Source: Clostridiales bacterium UBA1740
GTDB taxonomy: Bacteria; Bacillota; Clostridia; Oscillospirales; CAG-272
Direction: 5' to 3'
NCBI GenBank assembly: GCA_002315715.1
Contig: DCHY01000015.1
Location: forward strand, 1-15,168
DNA: 15,168 nt
Part shown: in pieces, positions 1-7,137 of the stretch
Numbering within the stretch: position 1 is the stretch's first letter
Layout: every line of letters starts with the position of its first letter
The notes under the pieces: generated by a model
The model's input: the letters and a program-made list of their open reading frames with translations, nothing else
Told to the model about the DNA's origin: nothing
The model's database searches: none
Made by a program: the position numbers and the translations under genes

Positions 1-75
1 GCCGCAAGAGGTGAGTGCGAAGAGGCATCCAGCCAACATCGCGAGTGCGAGGGTGAGTGCAATAATCTTTTTCAT
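1..75 (-). CDS. Lipoprotein, N-terminal fragment
   Basis: Only the first 25 codons are present; the gene runs off the left edge. The translation starts MKKIIALTLALAMLAGC, which is a typical lipoprotein signal peptide: two lysines, a hydrophobic stretch, then a lipobox. Both LAGC (cysteine 17) and LTSC (cysteine 24) could be the lipidated cysteine. The start is fixed by a GGAGG ribosome site at 85-89, nine bases upstream of the ATG. A good promoter lies at 200-228, giving a leader of roughly 118 nt. In Clostridia such starts often belong to substrate-binding proteins of ABC transporters, but nothing here shows the mature protein, so its function is unknown. Confidence 0.8.
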   Translation of the reverse strand, partial: MKKIIALTLALAMLAGCLFALTSCG

Positions 76-199
76 TGAAAGATCCTCCATAAAAATTTTT
101 ATACAAATCGAAAAGTCACAGCCTTCGAGTTATATACGAACTAAACGCGTGTGAATATTTTACGAAAAGAAAAACGTAAAACAAAGTGTAGTATGCTTT

Positions 200-228
200 A
201 GTTTAGCACGCTCACGCGCGACCGTCAA
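200..228 (-). promoter_or_regulatory. Sigma-A promoter for the lipoprotein gene
   Basis: Read on the minus strand: -35 TTGACG (223-228), 17-bp spacer, -10 TAAACT (200-205) preceded by TGC, an extended -10. Transcription would start near 193. No better promoter was found between it and the lipoprotein start. Confidence 0.6.
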
Positions 229-554
229 GAGGATTGACAAAAAAATCACGATTTTGTCGCATTTCTGCACAAAAAACGACGGCTTCTTTTATCTATTATG
301 TAATTTTTCCGCCGCCTTCGCGCCAAAAAAACGAAAATTTGCAAGTTTTCCCAAAAAACTTTCATTTTTCTTTATTCCCCGCAAAAGCCTAACGGTGCTC
401 CCAAAATACCCCGTCGATTCCGGCACCCCCCGAAAACCGCCGAAACTTCAAAAAAGCCCCGTTAACGCGGTGTCAAAGCCTCCGACCTCGCACGGAATCC
501 CGAAAGCCGCGCAAAGCCCTCCGCAAACCCGCCTCGTCTCCCGAACATCCGACG
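229..554. other. Intergenic spacer with no supported gene
   Basis: About 325 bases between the regulator terminator and the lipoprotein promoter. The plus strand is strongly C- and A-rich and poor in G from about 410 to 550, with many short runs of C and A. A plus-strand open frame starts at 254, but it has no ribosome site, encodes a low-complexity Pro/Lys/Ser protein, and runs through a terminator into the antisense of a real gene. I see no tRNA, rRNA or clear structured RNA. The minus-strand word GGGGC followed by six T near 455-465 has no good stem before it. Confidence 0.5.
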
Positions 555-580
555 AAAAAAGGACGCCGGAGCGTCCTTTT
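555..580 (-). terminator. Rho-independent terminator of the HTH-ATPase-STAS gene
   Basis: Six-base GC-rich stem GGACGC/GCGTCC (561-566 with 571-576), loop CGGA, extended by A/T pairs; on the minus strand it ends in six T. It starts 12 bases after the regulator stop codon. It is part of a 47-bp sequence repeated at 1707-1753. Confidence 0.9.
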
Positions 581-601
581 GAAAATATGAGATTATGCCG
601 T
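555..601 (-). repeat. 47-bp direct repeat, copy A (gene end plus terminator)
   Basis: Identical to 1707-1753 except at one loop base (G at 569, C at 1721). The repeat holds the whole terminator, the 12-base spacer, the TAA stop, an Ala codon and two bases of the preceding Thr codon. Similarity stops sharply at both edges. The distance from copy to copy is 1152 bp. Confidence 0.92.
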
Positions 602-1603
602 CACGTGTCGGTACATTTTCGCCACGGCGTCTTCCATATGCAAGGGAATCAAGTGGATCTCGGGATGACTTTTCGCAAAAACAACGAAAAGTTCGTGTGC
701 AAAGCCCTGTCCCATGAACTCAACCCCCTCGAAATCCAGTTCCACGTCGGTAAATCGGTCAAGACGGTTTGCCACGCGCTTGGCCTGCGAGCGTGAAATG
801 GGCGAGGACTCGAAAATGCGGCTCATCGGCAGACGCGTTTTGGTAAAGCCGTCCGCGTCGTTGGCATATTGGTCGAAGATATCACGTGCGCACTTCTTAC
901 TTTGATTGGCAAGGATGAGATGAACGTCGGTGGAAAACGGAAAGGAACTTGCCACCGTGTCAAGACTCTCTTCTTCGTATTTGTTGACGGAAAACAGTTT
1001 GCCGTCCGAGAGAATGAAAAACTCGTCCATCATGCGAGAAGTGAAAAAAATGCCTTCGCCGGAATGGTGTTCTTCATCCGTCGTCAACTTGCCTTTGGAA
1101 AGTTCGACGATTGCGTCTTCCAAGGAGTCGTAGCCGAAGTGCTTTTGAATGTTTTCAAAAATACCAACGCCGTCATCCATGATGCTGACACTCGTCTGAT
1201 AGGCGTTTTGACGAATCAAAACGCAAAGCGTTTCCGCTCCGGAATGGTCGATGACGTTATTGACCATTTCACTGAACGCGTAACTCCAGATGCCTTGCAC
1301 GGCGGAAGAAAACGGTTTGATGAAGGGCAAAAGCGTCGCGTCCAAAATCTTCGTTTCGTCCTTGATTTCTCCCATCGAGCGGTGAAAATAGAACGACTGT
1401 TCCCTTGTGACGAGCGCATACGTGTCCCGCCCGGATTTTTCGATGATGCCGTCCTGCAACAGTTCGTTGAGATAGGTGTGTACGGTGTTCGGACTGATGG
1501 AAAAAGCCTCCGCCACGTGGCGTGACAGACTCGGCTGTTTTTGATTGATTTTTTCGAGAATATAGTGAACGATAATCGTCTTTTTCTCTTCGGCAAATTT
1601 CAT
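593..1603 (-). CDS. HTH-GHKL ATPase-STAS-like (DUF4325) regulatory protein
   Basis: A 336-residue protein with three parts. Residues 8-65 form a winged helix-turn-helix (recognition region ISPNTVHTYLNELL). Residues 105-230 form a GHKL/histidine-kinase-type ATPase with N box (SEMVNNVIDH, 111-120), G1 box (DDGVG, 143-147) and G2 box (GEGIF, 182-186). Residues 262-334 match the STAS-like DUF4325 family (DFEGVEFMGQGFAHEL). No sensor or membrane segment is visible. ATP-dependent DNA-binding regulation is an inference; the layout recalls an anti-sigma kinase and its STAS antagonist in one chain. The start is the ATG at 1603, because GGAGG (1612-1616) lies 8 nt upstream; the in-frame ATG at 1618 overlaps that site and lies almost on the predicted transcription start. 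The gene has its own promoter and terminator and is flanked by 47-bp direct repeats. Confidence 0.87.
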   Translation of the reverse strand: MKFAEEKKTIIVHYILEKINQKQPSLSRHVAEAFSISPNTVHTYLNELLQDGIIEKSGRDTYALVTREQSFYFHRSMGEIKDETKILDATLLPFIKPFSSAVQGIWSYAFSEMVNNVIDHSGAETLCVLIRQNAYQTSVSIMDDGVGIFENIQKHFGYDSLEDAIVELSKGKLTTDEEHHSGEGIFFTSRMMDEFFILSDGKLFSVNKYEEESLDTVASSFPFSTDVHLILANQSKKCARDIFDQYANDADGFTKTRLPMSRIFESSPISRSQAKRVANRLDRFTDVELDFEGVEFMGQGFAHELFVVFAKSHPEIHLIPLHMEDAVAKMYRHVTA

Positions 1604-1626
1604 AAGGTACGCCTCCATTCATCTTG

Positions 1627-1654
1627 ATTATAGCAAAAAATCCTCTTTTGTCAA
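1627..1654 (-). promoter_or_regulatory. Consensus sigma-A promoter of the HTH-ATPase-STAS gene
   Basis: On the minus strand: perfect -35 TTGACA (1649-1654), 16-bp spacer, perfect -10 TATAAT (1627-1632) with an upstream TGC extension. Transcription would begin about 7-8 bases below the -10, only some 15-20 bases before the ATG at 1603. The promoter is strong on paper, so real expression probably depends on repression. Confidence 0.85.
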
Positions 1655-1657
1655 TAG

Positions 1658-1670
1658 TTATTCCTAATAA
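1658..1670. promoter_or_regulatory. Small palindrome next to the -35 (possible operator)
   Basis: TTATT-CCT-AATAA, a 5-bp perfect inverted repeat lying 3 bp upstream of the -35 box. It could be a site for the encoded winged-helix protein itself, but it is short and in AT-rich DNA, so chance is a real alternative. Confidence 0.25.
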
Positions 1671-1706
1671 AAGAAAAATTATCCATCAAAATTGAAAATA
1701 AGGCAC

Positions 1707-1732
1707 AAAAAAGGACGCCGCAGCGTCCTTTT
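1707..1732 (-). terminator. Rho-independent terminator of the galactonate operon
   Basis: Stem GGACGC/GCGTCC (1713-1718 with 1723-1728), loop CGCA, ending in six T on the minus strand. It lies 12 bases after the transporter stop codon and closes the seven-gene operon. It is nearly identical to the terminator at 555-580. Confidence 0.9.
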
Positions 1733-1753
1733 GAAAATATGAGATTATGCCGT
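1707..1753 (-). repeat. 47-bp direct repeat, copy B (gene end plus terminator)
   Basis: Second copy of the repeat at 555-601, 46 of 47 bases identical and in the same orientation. It contains the transporter's TAA stop, its last Ala codon and the operon terminator. Together the copies bracket the HTH-ATPase-STAS gene and its promoter. Confidence 0.92.
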
Positions 1754-2977
1754 TTTCTTTTTGTCTTGGAAATAGCGTACGGCAAAAGCCGCGAAAATCA
1801 AGAGCGTCATCCCTGCCGTGACGGAGAGCAAAACGCGGAAGACCGCGTTCCATCCGCCGGCGTCGGCAATCGAGCCGAGCGCGTAGGAACTGACGGTACT
1901 GCCGGCGTAGGAGCAGGCGTTCATCACGCCGCAAATCATGCCGGAATTGACCGCTCCGGCGAGTTCAAGCGGCAGTTTGGCGGTGGCAAGGGTGTTGATG
2001 ACTGCCGTCAGACAGTAGATAATACCGAAGCAAGCGAGAAGGGGAACGCACGACGAAACGGCGGCACCGGGGAGGGTGATAAGGACGATGACCCCGAGCA
2101 GCGCTGCCATGGAAAACGCCATGGTACCGCAAAGGACGAGGTTGTTTTTCATCCATTTGGAAAGCACGATCAAAAGCCAAGTGCCGAGAAGACCGCAGAC
2201 GGGAAGCACCAAAGTGAGGACGATAGACAGACTGTCGGATTTCATGTATTGGTCTTTGAGAATCTTCGGCACCCAGGTGTTGAGACCGTCTTTAATCAAA
2301 CTGTTGCCGGCGGTGGAAATGCCGAGAATGATGAGAAAGGCAAAGAGTTGCGTCGGGATCTTTTGCTTCGTGCGCAATTCTGCGCTTCGGTTTTTCTCGG
2401 GAATTTCAAAATCGCGACCGGCATTCAAACGCGGGAAAGAGACGTACCACAAAACGGCGGTGACAACGGATAAAAACGCCGACACGAGGAAGAAAAAGCG
2501 ATAAAGGGAAAACGCGTTAAACAAAGCGGAAAGCCCGTAGGAGAAAAACGTGCCGATGATGGTCGGCGTGGACATGATAAAGGTCACGCGGTTGACGTCG
2601 CCACTGTTCTCGGGAAGGCTCAAGGTGAAAATCAAAGAGGGCCAAAGCACCGATAGGGAAATACCGTTTATCAGCCAAAGATATTTATAAATGGCGAAAG
2701 TAGGCTCGGCAAACAGAATGCCGTTGATGACGCCGCATAGCAACAGCACGGCGGGAATGACGGTGCGCTTGGGATAAAATTTACAAAGCGTTCCGTGCGT
2801 CAACTGACCGCAGGCATAGGCGAAAAAGAAGAACGTGCCGACAAGCCCCGCCGTCGCATTGAGAATGCCGAAGCGGTCGATGATGGCGGTGATGTTGGCG
2901 GAATAGCCCGTTCTCCCGACGTAGGAAACGGTGTAAACCAACCAGCACATCCATACGAGTTTATTCTTGCGATTCAA
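1745..2977 (-). CDS. MFS transporter, organophosphate:phosphate antiporter-like
   Basis: A 410-residue, very hydrophobic protein with about 12 predicted membrane helices; the first begins near residue 7. N-terminal sequence VYTVSYVGRTGYSANI and the downstream FAYACGQLTHG resemble the OPA branch of the major facilitator superfamily (GlpT/UhpT type) more than the ACS branch that holds the classical galactonate carrier DgoT. It is the last gene of the operon, 21 nt after the glycosidase, so it likely imports the operon's substrate; the exact ligand cannot be read from sequence. The start is TTG at 2977, with GAGG eight bases upstream; the next in-frame ATG (2950) lacks a ribosome site and would cut into helix 1. 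Its last codons and terminator are shared with the next gene (repeat copy B). Confidence 0.85.
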   Translation of the reverse strand: MNRKNKLVWMCWLVYTVSYVGRTGYSANITAIIDRFGILNATAGLVGTFFFFAYACGQLTHGTLCKFYPKRTVIPAVLLLCGVINGILFAEPTFAIYKYLWLINGISLSVLWPSLIFTLSLPENSGDVNRVTFIMSTPTIIGTFFSYGLSALFNAFSLYRFFFLVSAFLSVVTAVLWYVSFPRLNAGRDFEIPEKNRSAELRTKQKIPTQLFAFLIILGISTAGNSLIKDGLNTWVPKILKDQYMKSDSLSIVLTLVLPVCGLLGTWLLIVLSKWMKNNLVLCGTMAFSMAALLGVIVLITLPGAAVSSCVPLLACFGIIYCLTAVINTLATAKLPLELAGAVNSGMICGVMNACSYAGSTVSSYALGSIADAGGWNAVFRVLLSVTAGMTLLIFAAFAVRYFQDKKKTA

Positions 2978-2998
2978 TGAAAATACCTCGATTTGAAA

Positions 2999-4330
2999 TC
3001 AATTCTTTGCAAAAACGACGAGCGCGACGGTATATCCGCGCATATACAGTTCGTTATTCGCGACCGAAACACGCGCGTCATTTCCGTAACTGTCGGTGAC
3101 GAAAGCTTCTTTTGCACAGTAGCCGTTAACGTCGAATTTGAGCGAAACGCTGTTCGGCGGAATCAGACCGCACCCGGCTTTGTCTTCAAAGTTGGATACG
3201 AGAAGATACAATTCTTTTTTGTCCTCGGAGACGGCGGCAGTCGAATAGACGGTGGGGTTGTCGCACGCAGCGGGGACGACATTTTTACCGTAAAGCGCAC
3301 CCCAATATTTGAGGGCGTAATAACCCGGCAAAGTTTTGACGGTTTTTCCGGCTTGCCCGTCGCGCGGTCCCGGCGCAAATACGCCGTTCCACACGCGTTC
3401 CATGACTTGTTGCACGTCGTAGTAGCAGGCAATATCCACCCCGTTTGCGGAAGCGGTAGACATCATGGCGCCCATGAAAGCCGCCTCGCCGACGGTGTAA
3501 TGGAAGTCAAAACTCTTTTCAAGTTCCGGTCCCCAACCCATGGCGTAGTTCCACTCGTCGTAGACGCTTTCTTTATCTTGGAAGCCGTACTCCGCCATTT
3601 TTTCGCGGACTCTTTTGGCGTTTTCCGCCGCTTCTTCCGGCGTTCTCACGTAGGCGTGCCAAGAGAGGAAATCGAGCGGTACATTGTTCGTTTTGCAGTG
3701 GTTAAGGAAAGAATCGACAAGCGCGCATTTCGTCGAAGAGAAGGCAAGACCGCCGACTTTGACCGACGGATGCTCTGCCTTGATGACGGTGGCAGCCGCT
3801 TCGTAAAGGGCGATGATTTGTTCATCCGTGCCGGTCCAACAGTTGGGAATGTCCGGCTCGTTCCAAATTTCCCAATACTCGATGCCCATATAGAAACCGT
3901 CTGCCCATCCTTCGTTGTAATGGGCGATGATTTTGGAGCAGATACGTCCCCATTTTTTGAAATCTTTCGGGGGAACGATAAAGCGCTTGATCGGCAGATG
4001 CTCAATGCTGCTGCCGAGACGGAAGAAGGGCTTCGTGCCGACGGCTTCAATGCGCTTGAGGTATTCGTCCGTCAGAATGAAGTTGTAGTTTTTGGGATCG
4101 TTTTCGTCCTTGTCGAAATCGGGGAACAGGTTGTGAACGTCCACGTATTCGCCCGAGCCGAAAGGATATTCAATATCGTGGGTGCGCGAGAAGGGAATCT
4201 TCGCCTCTTTGAAATAGGCAGAGGCGTCGTATGAAAAACTGTACGTGACAGGACCGCCGCCCACGCTGTTCAAACGGCGAACGGGGCCGAGATCCTTGGC
4301 GGTATCGATGTGTAAAACCGTAGATTCCAT
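2999..4330 (-). CDS. Clan GH-A glycoside hydrolase, GH39-like
   Basis: A 443-residue soluble protein with a (beta/alpha)8 glycosidase signature. The probable acid/base is the second Glu of EIWNEPD (about residue 158) and the nucleophile the Glu of VYDEWNY (about residue 259), a spacing usual for retaining clan GH-A enzymes. Family GH39 (beta-xylosidase, alpha-L-iduronidase) is the closest I recognise; the substrate is not readable. There is no signal peptide, so it acts on an imported glycoside. The ATG at 4330 is preferred over the in-frame TTG at 4336 because AAGGA (4337-4341) is six bases away and would abut the TTG. It follows the aldolase by 12 nt. In this operon it probably releases a sugar acid or sugar that feeds the galactonate route (inference). 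Confidence 0.82.
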   Translation of the reverse strand: MESTVLHIDTAKDLGPVRRLNSVGGGPVTYSFSYDASAYFKEAKIPFSRTHDIEYPFGSGEYVDVHNLFPDFDKDENDPKNYNFILTDEYLKRIEAVGTKPFFRLGSSIEHLPIKRFIVPPKDFKKWGRICSKIIAHYNEGWADGFYMGIEYWEIWNEPDIPNCWTGTDEQIIALYEAAATVIKAEHPSVKVGGLAFSSTKCALVDSFLNHCKTNNVPLDFLSWHAYVRTPEEAAENAKRVREKMAEYGFQDKESVYDEWNYAMGWGPELEKSFDFHYTVGEAAFMGAMMSTASANGVDIACYYDVQQVMERVWNGVFAPGPRDGQAGKTVKTLPGYYALKYWGALYGKNVVPAACDNPTVYSTAAVSEDKKELYLLVSNFEDKAGCGLIPPNSVSLKFDVNGYCAKEAFVTDSYGNDARVSVANNELYMRGYTVALVVFAKN

Positions 4331-4342
4331 TTTCAATCCTTT

Positions 4343-5002
4343 TCAGACGTTTTGTGTGTATTTTTTCGCCATTTCGGTAACGGCGGCGAAATTGCCCGCG
4401 GCAATCTCTTTTTTCGGGGTAAGAGCCGAACCGACGCCGACACCGAAAAGACCGGCTTTCAGATAGTCGGCAACGTTGGTGTCGTTGACGCCGCCCACCG
4501 CCATGAGGGGAATATGCGACATGGACGCCATGACGGCTTTGAAATAAGGAATGCCGAGCGAGTCGGCGGGAAATACCTTGACGGCGTCGGCGCCGGCGTC
4601 GTACGCCTGTGCGATTTCCGTCGGGGTGTAAGCACCGGGCAGGGAAATGACGTTGTTCTTCACGGCATAGCCGATGATTTTCGGATTGGTATTGGGGGAA
4701 ATCAGAAATTCCGCACCTGCCGAAACGGCGAGTTTCGCCTGTTTTTGCGTCATGACGGTACCGGCACCGACGTGCAGTTTGCCGCTGAAGATTTTCTTCA
4801 TCTCGCCGATAGCGGCGGCGGTAGCGGCGTCGGTATTCGGTGCCGAAGGATTAAAAGTGATTTCGACGAAGCGAATGCCGCCTTCATAGAGCGCCTCAAA
4901 CAGCGGCTCCAAATTTTCTTTGGCAACGCCGCGGATAATGGCGACGATTTTGGCGGCTTTGAGCGCCGCGAGCGTTTCTTCTCTTTCGATTTTGGTCATC
5001 AT
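4343..5002 (-). CDS. dgoA: 2-dehydro-3-deoxy-6-phosphogalactonate aldolase (KDPG/KDPGal family)
   Basis: A 219-residue class I aldolase that would split 2-keto-3-deoxy-6-phosphogalactonate into pyruvate and glyceraldehyde-3-phosphate. Visible family features are IIRG (22-25), the catalytic Glu47 in VEITF, GAGT (79-82), SPN (102-104) and the Schiff-base Lys142 in VKVFPA. At the place where E. coli Eda has Arg49 this protein has Asn51, and E. coli DgoA also has Asn there (EIPLN); this and the neighbours favour KDPGal over KDPG. Its ATG overlaps the kinase stop (ATGA, 4 bp), indicating translational coupling, and AGGAG lies eight bases upstream. Activity on KDPG or 4-hydroxy-2-oxoglutarate is not excluded. 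Confidence 0.9.
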   Translation of the reverse strand: MMTKIEREETLAALKAAKIVAIIRGVAKENLEPLFEALYEGGIRFVEITFNPSAPNTDAATAAAIGEMKKIFSGKLHVGAGTVMTQKQAKLAVSAGAEFLISPNTNPKIIGYAVKNNVISLPGAYTPTEIAQAYDAGADAVKVFPADSLGIPYFKAVMASMSHIPLMAVGGVNDTNVADYLKAGLFGVGVGSALTPKKEIAAGNFAAVTEMAKKYTQNV

Positions 5003-5955
5003 ATCTGTCTCTCCTTGAGCAAGCGTCCGGCACCGTAGGAAACGGCAAAACGCGAAAGGTCGTCTGCGACGGCAGTCACCTTACAGTTCGTTCTTTCCTC
5101 CAAAAGTACCGTGAAAGCCTTACGAAACGGGTTGGAACCGCCGACGAACACCTGACCGTGGTCGGCTCTTTCAATCACGCCGATATCCTCCGAAAGGATG
5201 GCGCCGCAAAGAACCGCGTAGAGCGCCTCGGGAGAATACTCCTTGAATTTGCGCAAAATACGCACCTTAAAGAGCGCCTCGGTGATGCCGTGTTCTTTGG
5301 CGAAATCGTAGCCGAGAAGCAGGCACGTCGTGTTGAGTTCAATCGGGAAAGCGTCGTGGATACTGTCTTTGAGAATCGTATGTTCCGCGGCGGCGCGAAT
5401 CAGTTCGCCGCTGATGGTGGTGGTAAAGGATTCGATGATGCCGTCCTCTCCCACGGGAATGATTTTGCAGTGTGAACCGGGAAGGACGAAGGTCGCGTTG
5501 CCGGTGATGCCGAGATGCGCCATCATGCCGAACAGTTCGGTTTCCTCGCCGCGCATAATATCCATGCGCGAAAGGTCGTTGGTCGACATCGACGTTTTGA
5601 CACCGGGAATCAGATAAAAGGGAATCGAGGTGATTTTCGGGAAGTACAAAAGACGCATCGATTCGGCAAGGGTGCGGATGCTGACGGGCGCCTCAATGTG
5701 CGGCACCTCATAGAAACCGCGCTCGCTGCAAATCATGCCCGAAAGAACCACGGCGGTGATATCCTCTTCGTTCAAACCGTTTTCGCCGAGCAGTTGGCGA
5801 ATGCTGTTGGAAAGGTTGTTGTCGTATGAAGAGCCGTCTCCGATGACGTTATCTCTCATGCCGATGGAAAGGCGGTAATCGGCAAGCACTTTATCCTCTT
5901 TCATCAATACCAAACGGGTATTGGTGGTGCCGCCGTCCACGGAAATAAAAAACAT
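4999..5955 (-). CDS. dgoK: 2-dehydro-3-deoxygalactonokinase
   Basis: A 318-residue sugar-acid kinase of the DgoK family, which phosphorylates 2-keto-3-deoxygalactonate at C6 with ATP. It opens with the phosphate-binding motif VDGGTTNTR (6-14). Other DgoK-like blocks are MRGEETELFG (134-143), LPGSHCK (158-164), TTTISGE (178-184) and a C-terminal FVGGSN. It is somewhat longer than E. coli DgoK (about 292). An AGAGGA ribosome site precedes the ATG by 7-8 bases, 24 nt after dgoD. Its position between dehydratase and aldolase fixes its role well. Confidence 0.93.
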   Translation of the reverse strand: MFFISVDGGTTNTRLVLMKEDKVLADYRLSIGMRDNVIGDGSSYDNNLSNSIRQLLGENGLNEEDITAVVLSGMICSERGFYEVPHIEAPVSIRTLAESMRLLYFPKITSIPFYLIPGVKTSMSTNDLSRMDIMRGEETELFGMMAHLGITGNATFVLPGSHCKIIPVGEDGIIESFTTTISGELIRAAAEHTILKDSIHDAFPIELNTTCLLLGYDFAKEHGITEALFKVRILRKFKEYSPEALYAVLCGAILSEDIGVIERADHGQVFVGGSNPFRKAFTVLLEERTNCKVTAVADDLSRFAVSYGAGRLLKERQI

Positions 5956-5979
5956 ATGTTTGTCCTCTGTCTTCGTTTT

Positions 5980-7125
5980 TTACCACTCGGCTACCGTGCC
6001 GTCGTGGTTTCTCCAAACGGGATTCTTCCAGCCGTGTTCGTGTGCTTTTTCGATGAGCAACTCTTCGTTGACTTCCACGCCGAGACCGGGCGCCGACGGA
6101 ATCTTGACTTTGCCGTCTTTGTATTCAAACACCTGGGGATTCTTGATGTAATCGAGAAGGTCGGAACCTTTGTTGTAGTGAATTCCGAGGCTCTGTTCCT
6201 GGATAAAGGCGTTGGGCGTAGCGGCGTCCATCTGCAGACAAGCGGCAAGGGCGACGGGACCGAGCGGGCAGTGCGGTGCTACCGTCATGTCGTAGGCTTC
6301 CGCCATTGCGGAAATCTTGCGCACTTCGAGAATACCGCCGGCATGGGACAGGTCGGGTTGAATGATATCCACGACTCCCTGCTCGAAAATTTTCTTGAAA
6401 TCCCAACGGGTGAACAGACGTTCGCCCATCGCGATGGGGGTGGAGGTGTACTTGGCGATTTCCGCAAAGGACTCGTAGTTCTCGGAGAGAACCGGCTCTT
6501 CAATGAAGAGAAGACGGTAAGGGTCAAGTTCTTTGGCAAGGATTTTCGCCATACTCTTATGCACGCGGCCGTGGAAATCCAGGGCGATACCGAAGTATTG
6601 ACCGCAGGTTTCTTTGATGGCTTCGACACGCTCAAGTACGCCGTCGATCTTTTCGTAAGAATCGATGTAGTGCATCTCTTCGGTGGCGTTCATCTTGATG
6701 GCTTTGAAGCCGAGGTCTTTCTGCACCTTGGCAGTAGCGCCGACGTCGGCAGGGCGGTCGCCGCCGATCCAACCGTAAACGTCGATATTGTCGCGGCATT
6801 TTCCGCCGAGAAATTCGTAAACCGGCATGCCGTAAAACTTACCTTTGATATCCCAAAGCGCCTGCTCAATGCCGGAGATGGCACTGCTGATGATGGCGCC
6901 GCCGCGGTAGAAAGCGCCGCGGTAGAGAACTTGGAAAATATCCTCGATATTGCGGGGATCTTTGCCCATGATATAGGGCATCATTTCTTTGACGCAGGCT
7001 TCGACGGTCGATGCCTTTCCTTCAATGACGGGCTCACCCCAACCGGTGATGCCCTCGTCGGTTTCGAGTTTCAAAAACAGCCATCTCGGCTCTACTTGGT
7101 AAAGTTTATAACCTGTGATTTTCAT
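5980..7125 (-). CDS. dgoD: D-galactonate dehydratase
   Basis: A 381-residue enolase-superfamily enzyme that converts D-galactonate to 2-keto-3-deoxygalactonate, committing the carbon to the De Ley-Doudoroff pathway. Length and sequence track E. coli DgoD (382) end to end, from the MKIT start through GWGEPVIEG (28-36), GGDRPADV (121-128) and the C-terminal VAEW. The metal ligands and catalytic residues fall at the same numbers as in E. coli: Asp183 and His185 (DFHGR), Glu209, Glu235 (GER), His285 (APHCPLGP) and Glu310. AAGGAG overlaps the stop of the upstream gene, so the two are tightly coupled. A relaxed or different aldonate substrate is possible but less likely given dgoK and dgoA next door. 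Confidence 0.96.
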   Translation of the reverse strand: MKITGYKLYQVEPRWLFLKLETDEGITGWGEPVIEGKASTVEACVKEMMPYIMGKDPRNIEDIFQVLYRGAFYRGGAIISSAISGIEQALWDIKGKFYGMPVYEFLGGKCRDNIDVYGWIGGDRPADVGATAKVQKDLGFKAIKMNATEEMHYIDSYEKIDGVLERVEAIKETCGQYFGIALDFHGRVHKSMAKILAKELDPYRLLFIEEPVLSENYESFAEIAKYTSTPIAMGERLFTRWDFKKIFEQGVVDIIQPDLSHAGGILEVRKISAMAEAYDMTVAPHCPLGPVALAACLQMDAATPNAFIQEQSLGIHYNKGSDLLDYIKNPQVFEYKDGKVKIPSAPGLGVEVNEELLIEKAHEHGWKNPVWRNHDGTVAEW

Positions 7126-7137
7126 ATGCGTTCTCCT

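Noticed and set aside
97..140. TATAAA and TATATA words near the lipoprotein start as -10 boxes
   Set aside because: They lack -35 partners, and the nearer one would leave almost no leader before the ribosome site. The promoter at 200-228 is far better.
234..262. Plus-strand TTGACA at 234-239 as a promoter
   Set aside because: No acceptable -10 box at 16-18 bp and no plus-strand gene downstream.
555..580. Repeated hairpins read as a CRISPR or integron attC array
   Set aside because: Only two copies 1152 bp apart, each a short terminator hairpin with a T tract; no spacers, no cas or integrase gene.
254..796. Plus-strand open frame of 180 codons next to the left spacer
   Set aside because: Low-complexity Lys/Pro/Ser product, no ribosome site, crosses a terminator and the antisense of the regulator gene.
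869..1525. Plus-strand open frame of 218 codons inside the regulator gene
   Set aside because: Antisense to the HTH-ATPase-STAS gene, which has promoter, ribosome site, terminator and domain motifs.
2993..4234. Plus-strand open frame of 413 codons
   Set aside because: Antisense shadow of the GH39-like gene, whose catalytic motifs are clear on the minus strand; no start signal on the plus strand.
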